64,000 nt of DNA from Ceratopteris richardii (GCA_020310875.1 CM035407.1:72428221-72492220); one strand, 5' to 3'. Positions 1 through 12,357 are shown, counted from the stretch's first letter. Notes: generated from the sequence alone by a model not told the origin. Translations and numbers: made by a program.

Positions 1-1260
1 TTAAGAATCTATGTTCCTGAAGATAAATATCTGGAAATATTAGAAATGGCACATTCTGGAGTGGAAGGAGGACATTTTTCAAGTGATAGGACTGCTAAAC
101 TCATATTATACTCTGGTTATTGGTGGCCAACTCTATTTCCTGATGCAAGAACATATGTGAAAAGATGTGACATTTGTCAGAGGGTGAGTCAACCAAATAA
201 AAGAGACAATATGCCACTAGTGCCACTGATTTCAGCTAGAGCATTTAGTAAATGGGGATTGGATTTCATTGGACCCATACATCCTCCAGAAAAACAGTCC
301 CATGCTGAATACATACTAGTAGCCACATATTACCTGTACTAAATGGGAAGAGGCCAAGGCTACAAAAAGGAATGATGCTCAGACCACTTCCAGATTTCTC
401 TATGAAAATAACATTACCAGATTTGGATTACCAATTGAATTAGCAAGTGATAGGGGAACTCATTTTTTGAACCAAATCATAGAAAACATAACTGAGTATT
501 TTATGATCAATCATGGAAAGTCAGCCCCATATCACCCACAAGCTAATGGATTAGCAGAAAGTACTAATAAAATACTTTGCACTGTATTGTCAAAATTGGT
601 AAACACAAATAGGAATGATTGGGATTTACAACTTAATCATGTCTTATGGGCCTATAGAGTGGCATACAAAACCGCACTAGGAACCACACCATTCAACCTG
701 GTATATGGACAAAATGCAGTTCTGCCTATAGAATTCCTTATTCCCACACTAAGGGTAGGTAGTCAATACAAGTGGACTGGACATGAGTTATCTAAGAGAG
801 TGGTGGAACTGGAAAAGCTAGGAGCCTCTAGACTTCAAGTAGTTATGAGCATATATGCAGACAAGAAAAGGCAAAAAGCTTATTATGATGTTCATATTAA
901 AGAGAAGGACTTACAAGAAGGAGATCTAGTTTTGGCATACACAATAAAAGAACATCAAAAAAAATTTCAAAAAAAAAGGACATGGACCTTATATTATCCA
1001 TCAAATAAGTAACAGTGGAGCTATTCAACTAGCTAACATAGATGGAGAAATCATGCCGAATTTCATAAGTGGATGCAGAGTAAAAAGGTATGATCTTCCA
1101 TTAATTGTTTCTGAATGGAGAAGAATACATCAAGCTCAAAATAGGAAAAAAGAAGAGGAAAACATTAGAAAGGAGGCTCAACAGGAGGCAAAGGAAAGGA
1201 TAAGAAAAACCAAAGATCTTAGAGAAGTCCTTTTTTGTGAAACACTCTAAGAGCAAGAGA
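1..1260 (+). pseudogene. Gypsy A integrase (C-terminal pol), frameshifted
   Basis: Three consecutive frames together cover an integrase. Positions 46-342 hold the end of the zinc-binding region (a GGHF histidine and CDICQ cysteines) and the first catalytic aspartate in GLDFIGP. Positions 343-1012 hold the second aspartate (SDRGTHF) and the catalytic glutamate (GLAEST), followed by the conserved YGQNAVLPIEF segment. Positions 1015-1250 hold the GPY/F-like end and a Lys/Glu-rich tail. Frameshifts occur near 335-345 and near 985-1015. The protein aligns along its length with the intact integrase of Gypsy B (29400-30480). This copy cannot make a working enzyme. Confidence 0.9.
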
Positions 1261-1264
1261 ACAT

Positions 1265-2050
1265 TTGCCTGTTATAACAATGAATTTTCAGGGTGAAATA
1301 ATCAAAGTTTTGATAGATTCAGGTGCACAAGTAAATTTGATCAGTTCAGCTTTGTTGGATAAGTTTAACCTAAAAAGGACTGAAAGCAAAACATTTATCA
1401 AAACCTTAGAAGGACGGATAATACAAAGCATGTCTTCACCTTCTATTGAAATTAAGTTCAATGAAGAATATATGAGAATAGATTGTGAAGAATGGCCAGA
1501 TCACATGATGACTGAGAAATTGATTTTGGGACAACCATGGCTAAAGCAAGGTAAAGTAATTTTGGATTTTGAAAAAATGAAGCTTAAGTTGACAGTAAAT
1601 GACAAAAGGTTTTTAATGATTTTATGGAGTAATGAAGAACAGGAAGATCAACAGGATATTCATGACTCAGACCTGGAAGGATTTACTTTTTCATTAGAAG
1701 ATATAAAGGCATTACCAATACAACCACTTTATGATCAAGGTTCATTCAATCAAAAACAGGAGAAAATTGAAGGAACAAAAGATGGTGAAGAGACAGAAGA
1801 AAGGTGGCAACCATGGAATAGTCAGAAGCATCAAGGCATCAGAACAAGAAGAATGTGGACACAAAGTACACACAAGCACTGCTCATCAAAACAAGTTCTC
1901 GAAACTAAATGGATATGGAAGCCAAAAAATTCCAAGAACAACCTATCAAAAGAAGAGGGGTTTATCCCTAGAACAGGGTCAACAAGGATCAAATATTATT
2001 GGGTAAAAAAATCAGATTTGATTCAAGGGAAAAAGAACATGACTATTTGA
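1265..2050 (+). pseudogene. Gypsy A second retropepsin-like domain plus tail, downstream of integrase
   Basis: An open frame of about 260 codons follows the integrase. Residues about 10-115 look like a retroviral-type aspartic protease: a LIDSGAQVNLI active-site loop, then about 65 residues later the LILGQPWL flap-side motif. The same domain lies at the same place in Gypsy B (30700-31054). The remainder is Lys/Glu-rich and ends with two aromatic-basic motifs (KWIWKPKNS and YYWVKKSDL) that resemble the repeated motif of the Gypsy B pol tail. Here protease and tail share one uninterrupted frame, while in Gypsy B a TGA separates them. It is offset from the preceding integrase frame, so it is probably no longer expressed from pol. 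Confidence 0.75.
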
Positions 2051-2675
2051 TATACATTTAGGATTTTTTATAAGAAAATCAGAGTATTACAGAGAAGAAG
2101 TTATGACATCTTGGAAAATTATTTCAATTTTTCTACCTTATCCTTTTTCTAAGAAGAGAAATAGGAGGGGAAGAAAGGAAGTGGAGGAAATTATTAAAAA
2201 AAATATATATATATATATATTATTAAAAAAAAAGAGAAAGAGAAAAGAAGAAAAAATAAGAAAAAATATTATTATTTATAAGAAAGAAAGAGAGAGAGGA
2301 AAAGTATCCATTTTTCTTTTATAATTCTTTTAATTATATAAGTTATACAGCACAAGCAAGATATAGATGGTATTGTAGCAGGTGTCTATTTTTTTTATTT
2401 ATTCAATATTTTTTCAATTTCTTATTTTTTTTCAAATAGTTCCTTTTTTTTTTAATATATAAAAGCTGTCAGAAGAAAAGAGAGCACTAGACATCTTGCT
2501 ACACATGTAATGATCACTTCAATTGAGTTTTTATCTGTGATACAAATAGGAAAGTCAGGAATTCTCTAAGTCTTGTTTTCATTCATTTTCATTACATCTC
2601 AAGATTAATATTAATGTTTCTTGAGACTCATGTGGGTGGAGTTTTTCTTTTGTGTGATGCTATATTTTCTTCAGA
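2051..2675 (+). other. AT-rich pol-ORF3 spacer of Gypsy A with a 3' splice-site-like end
   Basis: No gene is seen here. The stretch holds purine-rich runs, a short TA repeat (about 2205-2220) and T-rich stretches. It ends with a pyrimidine-rich segment and TTCAG at 2670-2674, one base before the ORF3 ATG at 2676. This resembles a plant intron acceptor and parallels the acceptor-like signal before ORF3 in Gypsy B. Confidence 0.5.
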
Positions 2676-5600
2676 ATGGTGAATCCCAAGGAACTACCAA
2701 TCCATGATTTCAAAGCAAACTCAGTCACTCTGTCTAGAGGACATTGGTTCTTGGACAGTGAAGCTGTAGTAGAGGAGGTGGATCTAGAGTCTGATGAAGA
2801 GCAGGAAATTCCAGAAGCAGAGAAGGTAGTCAAGGAGCTCAAGGAAACTTTGGGTATCATTGGTCAGCATATTTTTACTGTGGGAGTCAAAGGTTACAAG
2901 TACACCATGCTGTGCCAGGAATTTTACAAATTCCAAAGAATTACAGTCAATTACAAAAAATGGAAAGCAGTAGGAATACACAGGTTGTTGGATGAACCCT
3001 TATTCTTCATAGACTTTGAAAGAGTGGTACAGGTGATGAATAGTCTGATGGAGGTTGGAAAGGGTAATGATGCTTATTTCAGATGCATAGTCAAAGAGAG
3101 AGAAAACAAAGAAGTGAACATTACCATAAAAGCAGAACATATCAGGGCAGCCCTACAGATTTATACCATGGGAACAAAATTGGACAATAGTTTTGTAAAG
3201 AAAAATAAAGCTACATATACAGGATATTCCAAATTTCCTGATTTTAAAGGGAAGGAGAATGAGGAGTATGCTATCAGAATGTTCTTGCAATACTTCTGTT
3301 TTCCAAAACTACCTAGATACACCATGCCACACAAACCAATAACATTGATCATGTTCAATAATAAGGACAGAACCAAGCCTTTTGGTGTGATGGATGTAAC
3401 TCCATACATACATGAGCAATTGAAGGAAGCAGCCAAACATTGGGAGCAAAAGAAGTACATGAATGGAGCTCAATTCTTAACAAGAATTATGTATCATGTT
3501 CTAGGGATGGAGGATCAATTACAATTGGCTCCAGAAGCCCAATACTTCAGAAGTTTGATGACAGGAATCAAAAGTCCCTCTAAGATTATGTCTGTAAGAG
3601 AAGCAGAAGCCCAACCAAGCATGAGGGGAGTAGAAAAGAAAAGAAAGGGAGGCTCGGAAGAAGTCATTCCAGTAAAGAAAAGAAGATTGGATCCAAGAAA
3701 AGTGGAATTGGAACAAGAAGAGGCAACTAAGGAAGAGCATGAAGCTGCTCAGAAGCAAGTACAGTCTTCAAATGACCCTCATCCACCTCAGACAAGCAAA
3801 GAGCAATTGTATACTTATTTGACCCAAGGGAACAATAAAAGAGCTATGAAGCCCAATATCAAAAAATGTTGGAAGACTATTCATGTAAAGCAATTGACTG
3901 GATACAAGAAGAAGTGGAACACTATGAAGAGTTGCATGATCAGATGATGGCAGCAGAGACTGAGGAGATTTTTGTTAAAAAAGAAGTAGAACTATTGGCT
4001 TATTTCAAGGATTTACAAGGTCCTCCTGAAACTAGAACTACAGTTGTAGTGAAGACGAAGGTTCAGAAGAAACCTGTACAGAAGAGGAAGTTAACCAAGA
4101 AAAGTAAAGGAAAATCAGTAGCAGAACCTGTACCAAGGATGGAGACAGAAGAAGTGACAGTAGAAGAAAAAAAGCAGGAGGAAGTCATTGCTATGGAAGA
4201 ACCAAGAATGGAGAAATCAAGAATAGCAGGCTCTTCACAATTCTCTTCAGATTCTAAAAGTGACATTGAAAACTTCTTGTTGAAAAGTTTGAACTTATTC
4301 GTGCCTAGTACACCAACTGTGATAGTACAAGTATCTGAAAAAAATAAAACACCAGAAGACTTGAGTGAGAAGCCACAAGGTAAACAGGTCCAAGAGGAAG
4401 TAGCAAAACAGGTTAGTCCTAGAGAAGAGAAAAGGTTACTAAAAGGTAAAACAGTAATGATGGAAGAGGAGATGGAAGTAAGGAAGGAGTTCAACTGTGG
4501 ATTAGTAGATTCAATTATGCAGTTCAATGCACAAGAAAGAAGATGAACTGCACAAGAAAGAAGACAAAGATCAAATCAAGGAAACAGAGGAAGTAGTGGA
4601 AAAGAAGAATTTTCAAGAGGTCAAAGAAGGAAATACAGCAGAAGAAATAAACCAAAGTATAGAAGACATACTTTATGATTTGAATCATAATGAGGAGTTC
4701 ACAACTACAGAAGATCAGGGAAAAGAAGAAGACCTGGATCTCATGGATATAGATGAGCAAGAGAAGGAAGGACAAAAGGAGCAGATAGTCAATGATCAAA
4801 TAAAACCCTCTAGGAAGATTGATTCAATCCTAACTCAGGATTAGGAAGTACAGGAAAGGGAAGGACTTATCCTTGAAGAGGAGCTACAATAAGGAATGGA
4901 GAAAAAGAAGGCAAAAAAAATGGAGATAATTAAAGACACATCAGGATATGAGAAAAAGGAGGATCAGACATTAGTGCAAGAGGAAGATGTGGCGGATGAA
5001 GAAGAAATGGGAACAGATAAGGGCTATGAAGAACAAAAGAACCAGGTCATAGAATATGAGGAAGAAGATGAAGAAGAGAATGGCTGTAAAGAAGAAAAGT
5101 AGATAGAAGTAAGACAAATGGAATTAGAAGCTGGATTGGAAAGGATACCCAAAAATATAAGATGTGCCTGCAAAGCTATTATGAGTAATATAGAACAGTT
5201 CAGACCATCAAGTCGAAATATGATTATATCAGGAATGGTGGCAGAATCAGAATTTGTAAAAGGCAGTAAAATCATTAATGAGCAAAAGAGAGAGAAGGAA
5301 CAGTTAGTAGAACAGTTGAGGATTGTACAAGAGAGAAATGAGGAATTGACCAACAGAATAATTTCCTTGGAAGAATTGGAGGTTCAACAACAAAACAAGA
5401 TCCAATATCTTGAAGAGAAGTGTGCAAAGCAAGTAGAGCATAGCAGCAAAATGGAATTGGAGCTGAAGAAAATTGAAGGAAGATATAGAACACTTCAGAG
5501 TTCATATCAAATTATGGTCAAAGCAAATGAAGAAATAAACAAGTTATTAATGGAAGAAGGCCAGATAAAAGAAGAGAGCAAGACTGTACAGGTAACACAA

Positions 5601-7156
5601 GATGAGAAGGAGGAGTCGAACAGAGAAATTCTAAGGCTACAAGCAGAATTAAAGGAAGCTAAGGAATTGGAAAAACAAGCCAGTATACATGCTGCTACTT
5701 CAATGAGAGGATATAATAAATTACATATGGATATAGAAAAAGAAAGAAGTGATTGGCAGTCAAGTGTAGAGAAAGAAAGAAATGAGTGGAAATCAGAAAA
5801 AGAACTATGGACATCTCAAAATAGAAGCTTAATGTTGATGATAGAGGAGTTACAAAAAAAATTAGAAAATCCACAAACCCAGGTTGAAAAGCAGGTAGAG
5901 ACTACACAAGCAGAAGAATATGAAGTGGGAGATGATAACAGAACCCAACATGGTGATGAACAAGAAAACAAAATAGCAGTTGAAGAGTACTCAGAGGAGT
6001 TTGTTCAGAGGCTTTTAACAGATAGAGAATCTAGAATGGAATTTATCAGAAAAATGCATAATGAATATGAGGAACAGATTGTTAATTTTGCTTTAAACAA
6101 AGGGATAAATCTTGATCAACACCATTGGGCAGCAGATGGCCTAGGCATACCCTTTTGTATGATTATTGAAAGCATTAAAAATTAACAGCTGGCAAGGGTG
6201 GGATTATCACCAAACAAGTATTTGGAATATGAAGAAGACATCAATGTGACAAAGGAATTACTCGAAAAAGCCAATCCTAAATGGAGAAATAGGTGGTTGG
6301 ATGCTAACAAGAATGTAGAAAGATTTGGAAAGAGGCACCCATTCAGTTAAAAATAAATCCAGCTTATTGTCCAATAGCAAGGAGAAGGGAGTGGATAATT
6401 TTTTGGGAAAGAAGGAATGCAGGACAGATTCCATCAAAATGGTTGAACTTTCCAAAGATAGCAGGACCGAAGGCAGGAACATGGCCAACAAAGAAATATA
6501 TGATTGACACAGTAGAGTCTGTCATATCAACATATAAAGATGTCAATGACCCAGCTTGTATTCTATTAATCGGAGTAATGAGACTCATATTGGCATGTAT
6601 AGAGACTTTTAGAGATACAGATGTCAGAACTCTAAATTACATTGGTTTTAACTCACCATCTGATGCTTTATTATTTGATCTCAGTGAAACCCCAGACAAG
6701 ATCTGTTTAATGGCTTATTATAGATGTCAGATGTCAGAACTCTAAATTACATTGGTTTTAACTCACCATCTGATGCTTTATTATTTGATCTCAGTGAAAC
6801 CCCATACAAGATCTGTTTAATGGGAAGTCATTATCTTTAGATTTTTGAAGATGCATTTGATTATGGATTTCTTGAACGAGAATCATAAATCTTTGGGAAC
6901 TTATCAGTAGTAACCAAATCTCGACTTACAGCCTATGAAGCAGCATGTACAGAATACCTCAGGAAAGACGTGATAGATAAACGAGAATCAGTTGTACAGT
7001 GGAGAAAAACATTATTTGAATTGGTGTCAATAAATTGAACACCACAGAAAGAAAAAGCCATGATCTATTGTCACAGGTATATCAAAGAAAAAAGAAGTAA
7101 AGGAAGCTCTCACTATCTATCAGCATGAAATTTTTTGTCAGGAGACAAAAAGTCTA
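2676..7156 (+). pseudogene. Gypsy A ORF3 (extra ORF downstream of pol), frameshifted
   Basis: Several adjacent open frames (2676-3947, 3866-4546, 4527-4844, 4896-5102, 5118-6185, 6300-7150) form one decayed gene. The N-terminal part (2676-3600) shares ordered motifs with Gypsy B ORF3: RGHWF, then FERVVQVMNSLM, FCFPKLPRYTMPH and KHWEQKKYMNGA. The middle is Glu/Lys-rich, and 5118-6000 is predicted by eye to be a long coiled coil. The C-terminal part (6300-7100) matches again, for example in TLNYIGFNSPSDALLFDLSE and LMAYYRC. I do not recognise the family. There is no signal peptide and no obvious transmembrane segment, so an envelope role is not supported by sequence. The copy is inactivated by frameshifts, stops and a local tandem duplication. 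Confidence 0.75.
6621..6825 (+). repeat. 110-bp tandem duplication inside Gypsy A ORF3
   Basis: The segment starting ATGTCAGAACTC at 6621 is repeated from 6731 with one visible base change (CCCAGACAAG versus CCCATACAAG) before the copies diverge near 6825. It disrupts the C-terminal domain and looks like a replication-slippage or template-jump scar. Confidence 0.9.
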
Positions 7157-7169
7157 GGAGGGGAAGAAT
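7157..7169 (+). other. Polypurine tract of Gypsy A
   Basis: The purine run AGGAGGGGAAGAA directly precedes the TGTTAGAAG start of an LTR, the position expected for the plus-strand primer. Confidence 0.75.
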
Positions 7170-7746
7170 GTTAGAAGAAGCATTTTTTGAAGGGAAATTA
7201 TTTGTAAAATGTCAAAAAATTGTAGAAATATTTATGCAAATGATGTAAAAATGAGGAAGAGTCTTCCTCATGTAAATTAGAATCATATGTATTTTTTTCT
7301 AGAATTTTTGGAAGCTCTTTGATTGCATATTTTTAGAATAGAAGGGAAAAGGACCAAAAATCAAGTGTGAAAAGGGACACTTGAAAATGTATAAAAGAAA
7401 ATTTCCTCTATTATGAGAGGGTTGGTTGTATTATTTGTGCTATCCAAGTAATTAGAAGAGCTCTCCTTGCAGAAATCGTGTTTCTTCCTTTCAAGTACTT
7501 TCTTAGATTTGTTGAGTCTATTCTATGTGTGATCCATGGAATTTGCAAGCTTCTATTGTGTATTTCTGATTAATGTGTATGAAGAGAGGGGATTATTGAT
7601 GTGTGGAGTGAGAAAGTGCTGAAGAATAGAGCTGGAGATGGAAATTGTCAATTTTCACAGAATCGCGATTGTCTCGTCTGAAGGTTACAGGTATCATTTT
7701 TGAGATTTGACTTCATAATTGTGTTCTAAACTGAGAAAATAACACA
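7170..7746 (+). repeat. LTR of Gypsy A (about 577 bp)
   Basis: It begins TGTTAGAAG after the polypurine tract and is proposed to end AATAACACA, like the CAACACA end of the Gypsy B LTR. A TATA box (TATAAAAG, 7390-7397) sits in the expected U3 position. No second copy of this LTR is in the window, so the right border rests on the TG..CA ends and on similarity to Gypsy B. Confidence 0.6.
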
Positions 7747-7989
7747 CTTTAGGCACCAAGATCATTGGAAATGATGTAGTATTGCTCAAGATAATCAAAA
7801 CCCTAGAAAATTCTCTTCATCTTCATTATTTCTTAGAAATCCAGTCATATTTCTCTTATTTTTTGGATTCCATCATCTAGAAGGGGCTGTGGTCTGTGTA
7901 TACTTCCCGGATTGACAAATGTAAGATGTATTGTTGATTCTTTATGATAAAATGATTGGAGAGGACAACTCCAAAGGGTAACAACAAAC
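7747..7989 (+). other. Untranslated stretch between Gypsy A LTR and Copia B
   Basis: No gene is seen. It starts CTTTAGGCACC, which resembles the CTTTTTGGCGCC that follows the 5' LTR of Gypsy B, so it may be a decayed primer-binding region. The end (about 7880-7989) matches the position of a Copia leader. Confidence 0.35.
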
Positions 7990-9919
7990 ATGGTTGTTGA
8001 GGATAAGTTGGATGGTACCAAGTACCCATTATGGGCATATATGATGCATCATGTATTGGTTGCAACAAGACTGTGGAATATTGTGTAGGGTATTGAAAAA
8101 TGACCTACTACACCTCCACATGTAGATATTGAAGGTGATGCAAATGGCATTGAAGATGACGATCTTCAAATTCATGTTCTTGTTTTGATTTCTATTGCAC
8201 CTATTGCAAAGAAACTTTGTTGGTATGGCGAAGATGCTCAAACACATGCACTGATAGCTTTGTATGTCAAACGTGACATTATCCCTCATATTCACTCTTG
8301 CCAAAAAGCAAAGGATGCTTGGATACACTTACCACTTTGTACTAGGCAAGAAATGAGGCTTGTGTTGCTTACCTCCAAAAACATTTGGAGAGTGAGCATA
8401 TGAATGAAGGAGATTCTATGGACATTTTTTTGACAAAGATCAAAGATTTGAAAGAGCAGTTGATTTCTACAGATGAAGTCTTGCTAGATAGTTCACTTGT
8501 GCATATTGTTCTTAATGGTCTTCCATATTCATATCAGAGTTTTGCTTCTACTCTTCAGTTGATGATGAAAGGCAATCTAAATGCCTTAACATTTGAGGAG
8601 AGTTTCTCTTTTGTTGCAGGAAGACTAGTCTAGGCAGAATACGTCCATTATGAGTGTTGGAGATCAAGCTTTCTCAGGTAGTCAAATAGGTAACGGTGAA
8701 TGGAGCTCATCTACTAGTATGCAAAAATCTGCTAATTCTTCACAGTAAAAAAGGAAAGACAAAGCAAAAGAAAACAAAAGGTAAAAACAGCTCTGCAAAT
8801 ATTGTAAAGGAAACGTTCATGTCATAAATCCAAAACTAACTGCAAAAGAGGCAAAGAAGAAAAAGCCTTGAATGGTCGTTGTAAAGGCCTCTACACCTAA
8901 AACAGATTCTGCTAATCTTGTGCAGAATGAAGAATGGGCATTTACTAATGTTTGCAGTTATGACCCATCTTCTCATGAATTCTATGTTTGCAGTAGACTC
9001 AGATGTTTGGTACTTTGACAGTGGGGCAACCAAACATATTACCTTGCAACGTAGTTTCTTCAGTTCACTTGAGCCTCATGGAATATTGCCACATGATAAT
9101 AACTCCTCTTATCCTATAATAAGAGTTGGTAAGATAATTTTGACTACTTTTGATTGTAGTTCTTTCACATTGTCAAATGCTTTTTTGTGCCAAGGATCAA
9201 GAAAAAACTATTATCAATTTCATCATTAGCCAAGATCGACTTGGTTGTGAAATTTATTGATGATAGATGTACAGTTCATGATCTATCAAATAGCAATGTT
9301 ATTATTGCTTTTGGTGTTTTATGTCATGGGCTATATAAGGTCATATACTATGAAAAATTTGTGAATGATTCAACATGTGCAGTTCAAGATTCTCATGCTG
9401 TCTTAGATGCAAAGCTTTGACATGCATGATTTGGTCATCTGAATTTTTCTAGTTTGCTATGCCTACAAAAATCTAAAATGGTATCCTCTCTACCCAAACT
9501 TGAGGCACTGGTAAACATGTTTGTGAAGGTTGTATTCAAGGCAAAATGCAGCATTCCTCCTTCCCAAAAGATCATTTAGTACGAGCTAATTGCAACTTGT
9601 TCATAGTGATCTCTGTGGTCTTATGCATACACTTCTTTTGGAATCCACCTTTACTTCATGACTTTCATTGATGATTTCTCCAAGCATGCATGAGTATATC
9701 CATTGAAAGCAAAGTCCAAGGAATCATGTGTTCCATGCTCACATTAAGCATATTGAGGTGCACTATCATTATGTTAGGGAGAGGTTCTCTGCTAGAGAGA
9801 TCAGTTTGACATATGTGCCCACACAGGAGAACGTTTTAGACCTTTTCACAAAGGCTCTGCCCAGGGAGAATTTTGAAGCTTTTCGCAAAGCTTTGGGATT
9901 ACTTCCTTTTGTGGATTGA
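7990..9919 (+). pseudogene. Copia B: internally deleted Ty1/Copia gag-pol remnant
   Basis: The + strand matches in pieces the Copia protein encoded on the minus strand at 43828-48092. From 7990 there is the KLDGTKYPLWAYMM gag start, then gag (8185-8633), a decayed zinc-knuckle region near 8790-8830, the protease loop FDSGATKHIT (about 9015-9045), pre-integrase sequence (9187-9420) and the start of the integrase core (FIDDFSKHA, about 9665). At about 9722 the sequence jumps to the end of the RNase H domain (9728-9919, HIEVHYHYVRERFSA to LLPFVD). Most of integrase and all of RT are therefore deleted. Many stops and frameshifts mark it as an old, dead copy. Confidence 0.88.
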
Positions 9920-9968
9920 TTCCATATATCTTGGCACTTCCTTCCACATCACTCCCAAGGGGGCTGGG

Positions 9969-10194
9969 TGATATATCGGTAGTGATGTGTTTGAACACTT
10001 ATTAGGATTGTCAGGGAAATTTTTCCCCTCATTGGGAGGTTTTTTATCCAGCTTGTATATATGCTTGTAACCCTAACGGTTTACTTATCTTTATACATTC
10101 ACTTGGTAATACATTCAATATTGTGTGTTGTGTTCCAAGCTTCTTCTTCTTTCTTGTGTTGTCCATGTGCTTCCGTAGACCTCAAAATCCAATA
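9969..10194 (+). repeat. 3' LTR of Copia B
   Basis: About 226 bp starting TGATATATCGGTAGTGATG, preceded by the purine tract AAGGGGGCTGGG. It aligns over its length with the reverse complement of the 231-bp LTRs at 43523 and 48448, but is clearly diverged. No 5' LTR for this copy is found in the window. Confidence 0.75.
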
Positions 10195-11584
10195 GGTCCA
10201 TAGGAGCCCCCCCTTGAAGCAAGGCAAGGAGGAAGATCCTCCACAATCATGGGCATCTAGAGAGTTCCCCCAAGTCTGCCCACATGTAATCTGGATGTGA
10301 ACCCCATGGAGGCAAACCATGAGCTCTTGCTCCATCTCTCTCTTGTTGTTGACAAGATTGGAGAAGTAAGCTTCCTCTTATACTCTTGCCTAGCACCCCA
10401 GAAGATCATGTATGCGATTAATAAAAGGTCGACGATGCAGTTCAAAGGACCATGAGATTTTCAGATCCCTCTTCTCTCCAATATTAAATATTTGCACATT
10501 TTGAGAAACCAAGAGCTAAAAGGTGTCTTTAAAGAAGATCTTTGAAGTGATTTCTCAACCACATACTCACCCAAATTCTTGGGTATTGAAAGATCATCCA
10601 TTGGACTACCCCCAAAGGAGTTTTCCTCACCATTTTCTAGTGAAGGAGGGTTCTCAAAGACACCTCAAAGAAGGCTTCAAGCAACTTTTTTCACTTCCAT
10701 CTTCAACATGAAGCTAGGAGGTTCATGAAGCTTGATGCATGAAGATCAACTTGTGGTGTTTCAACAAGGATCGTGCATATGCTAGTGGATTCATGACTTT
10801 TCCAAAAGTGTCCCAAGCCAACCTAGAACAAGAAGTAAAGCTTTAGAAAATAGTCGGGGAAGTACTCCATTTGGACTATGTCTTTCTCTATTTTTGAATT
10901 AGGAATAGATATTGTGTTGCTTTCTTGTTCCAAAGCATTCATGAAAGGGGATTCATTTGATGCTAATAACATGTTAATTGATGCACCTAGGAAGGAGGTA
11001 GATTATATGTAGAGAAAAGGAGTTAGAATAGTAGAATACACACAGGGCCAAAAGAGAAGGGTAAACAAGAGGAACATGAACTTAATATATATTAAGAGTT
11101 GAATTGTTTGGATGTAAAAATGAACAATGTCCAAGCAGATATGTACATAGTTAGGCAAATGAAAATCAAGATGGAAACCCCCCGCACTTCCATATTTAGG
11201 TATGCCTTTTCCAACTCAACCTCTTCCCTATCCACATGGGATATTTGTTTTCGACCAAGGATTCCATTGATGAGTAAGGGATTGGAAGTTCCCTTACCCA
11301 TCCAAAGTAATGTGTCACTTAGAAATAAAGGTGAGCATTTCATATCAAATCCTTAGCATGCTACTTCCTTAAGATCTAGGAGTGTTTTTTTTTACAAAAG
11401 ACTTAAAGCCACCTCAACTCTTGGGAGGGAAAAAAGACAAAAATAAGGATGCGTTTGTGTATGTGAAAGGCCAAATGGATATCAAACACTCTTTTATATA
11501 TTTTTTATAATAAAATGTATAGTGTTTTGGTCAACCACGAATTGAATTGAAGATGCCCATTTGTGAAACCTCATTACAACATAT
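10195..11584 (+). other. Unassigned intergenic sequence
   Basis: No gene, repeat pair or retroelement domain is recognised here. Open frames are short and overlap on both strands (for example 11099-11356 against 11092-11343), as expected by chance. The stretch ends at the target duplication of the next element. Confidence 0.5.
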
Positions 11585-11589
11585 GAGCC
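11585..11589. repeat. Target-site duplication GAGCC, left copy
   Basis: GAGCC precedes the TGATATGC end of the outer element and is repeated at 40423-40427 after its other end. Confidence 0.85.
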
Positions 11590-12357
11590 TGATATGCTCT
11601 AAAGCCCACGGAAAAAATGATTGTGAAAGCCTTTATTTTGCTCAAACTCCTCGGAATCGGTCTACTTGGATTACCTAGAGCCCACAATTATCTCGAAATG
11701 GATTCTTCTTATGGCTATGCACTAGCTCATAAGTTCCCGTTCCTACCCGGGTACGCCTATTCTCCTAATCCTCTCCTTGTTCCTTTTTCCCACACGCACG
11801 CGTATACTCACTCCTAAAGATGCAGCCCCGCATACGTACACTTATACACACAATTTCTCCCTAATTCCCCTTCACTCACACACGCACTTCCTTTTTCTCT
11901 CCCTCCTCCTCCCGCTTAGACCCTTTTTGCAATTTCACTACCTCTCTTCCTTACACATACACGCACTCGTTTATGCACTGTTACTTCTTCCTCTCACACA
12001 TCATGGAGAAATCCAAGCCTTCGCCCAATCATATTACATGTCTTGAGAGCTGAAGCTTCTTTTTAGTTCACCATGCACTATTTCGGCAACAATAAAAGGA
12101 TGTGCACATCATGTAGCGTTATGTATAGAGCTCTCATCACACAATACAAAAATTAGACAAAGTGCTCAAAGGAATCCCAGTTTCAAAATGCACAGATGCA
12201 TATTCATCTTGAAATCAAGACATTGATTTTATCTACCATACCTTTGTGAACCAGACGCTTATGAACTCCTGATCATTCTTCTCGATTATCACTACCAACC
12301 CATCGAACTGCGGGGACTGCAGCAGAGCCAGTTATCACCCATATTAATGCTCCTACC

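Larger units (their letters stand above)
1..7746 (+). mobile_element. Gypsy A: 3' half of a decayed Ty3/Gypsy LTR retrotransposon
   Basis: Reading along the + strand, the window opens inside an integrase and continues through a protease-like domain, an AT-rich spacer, a long extra ORF, a polypurine tract and a TG..CA LTR. The order matches the intact Gypsy B at 17307-37110, although the proteins are clearly diverged and this copy carries many frameshifts and stops. The 5' part (LTR, gag, RT) lies outside the window. It is an old relative of Gypsy B rather than a duplicate, so it is useful for judging which parts of the lineage are conserved. Confidence 0.85.

Noticed and set aside
11617..12046. 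Open frames 11617-11817 and 11777-12046, repeated at 16853-17282
   Set aside because: They recur only because both lie in the two LTRs of the outer element; composition is low-complexity and no family is recognised.
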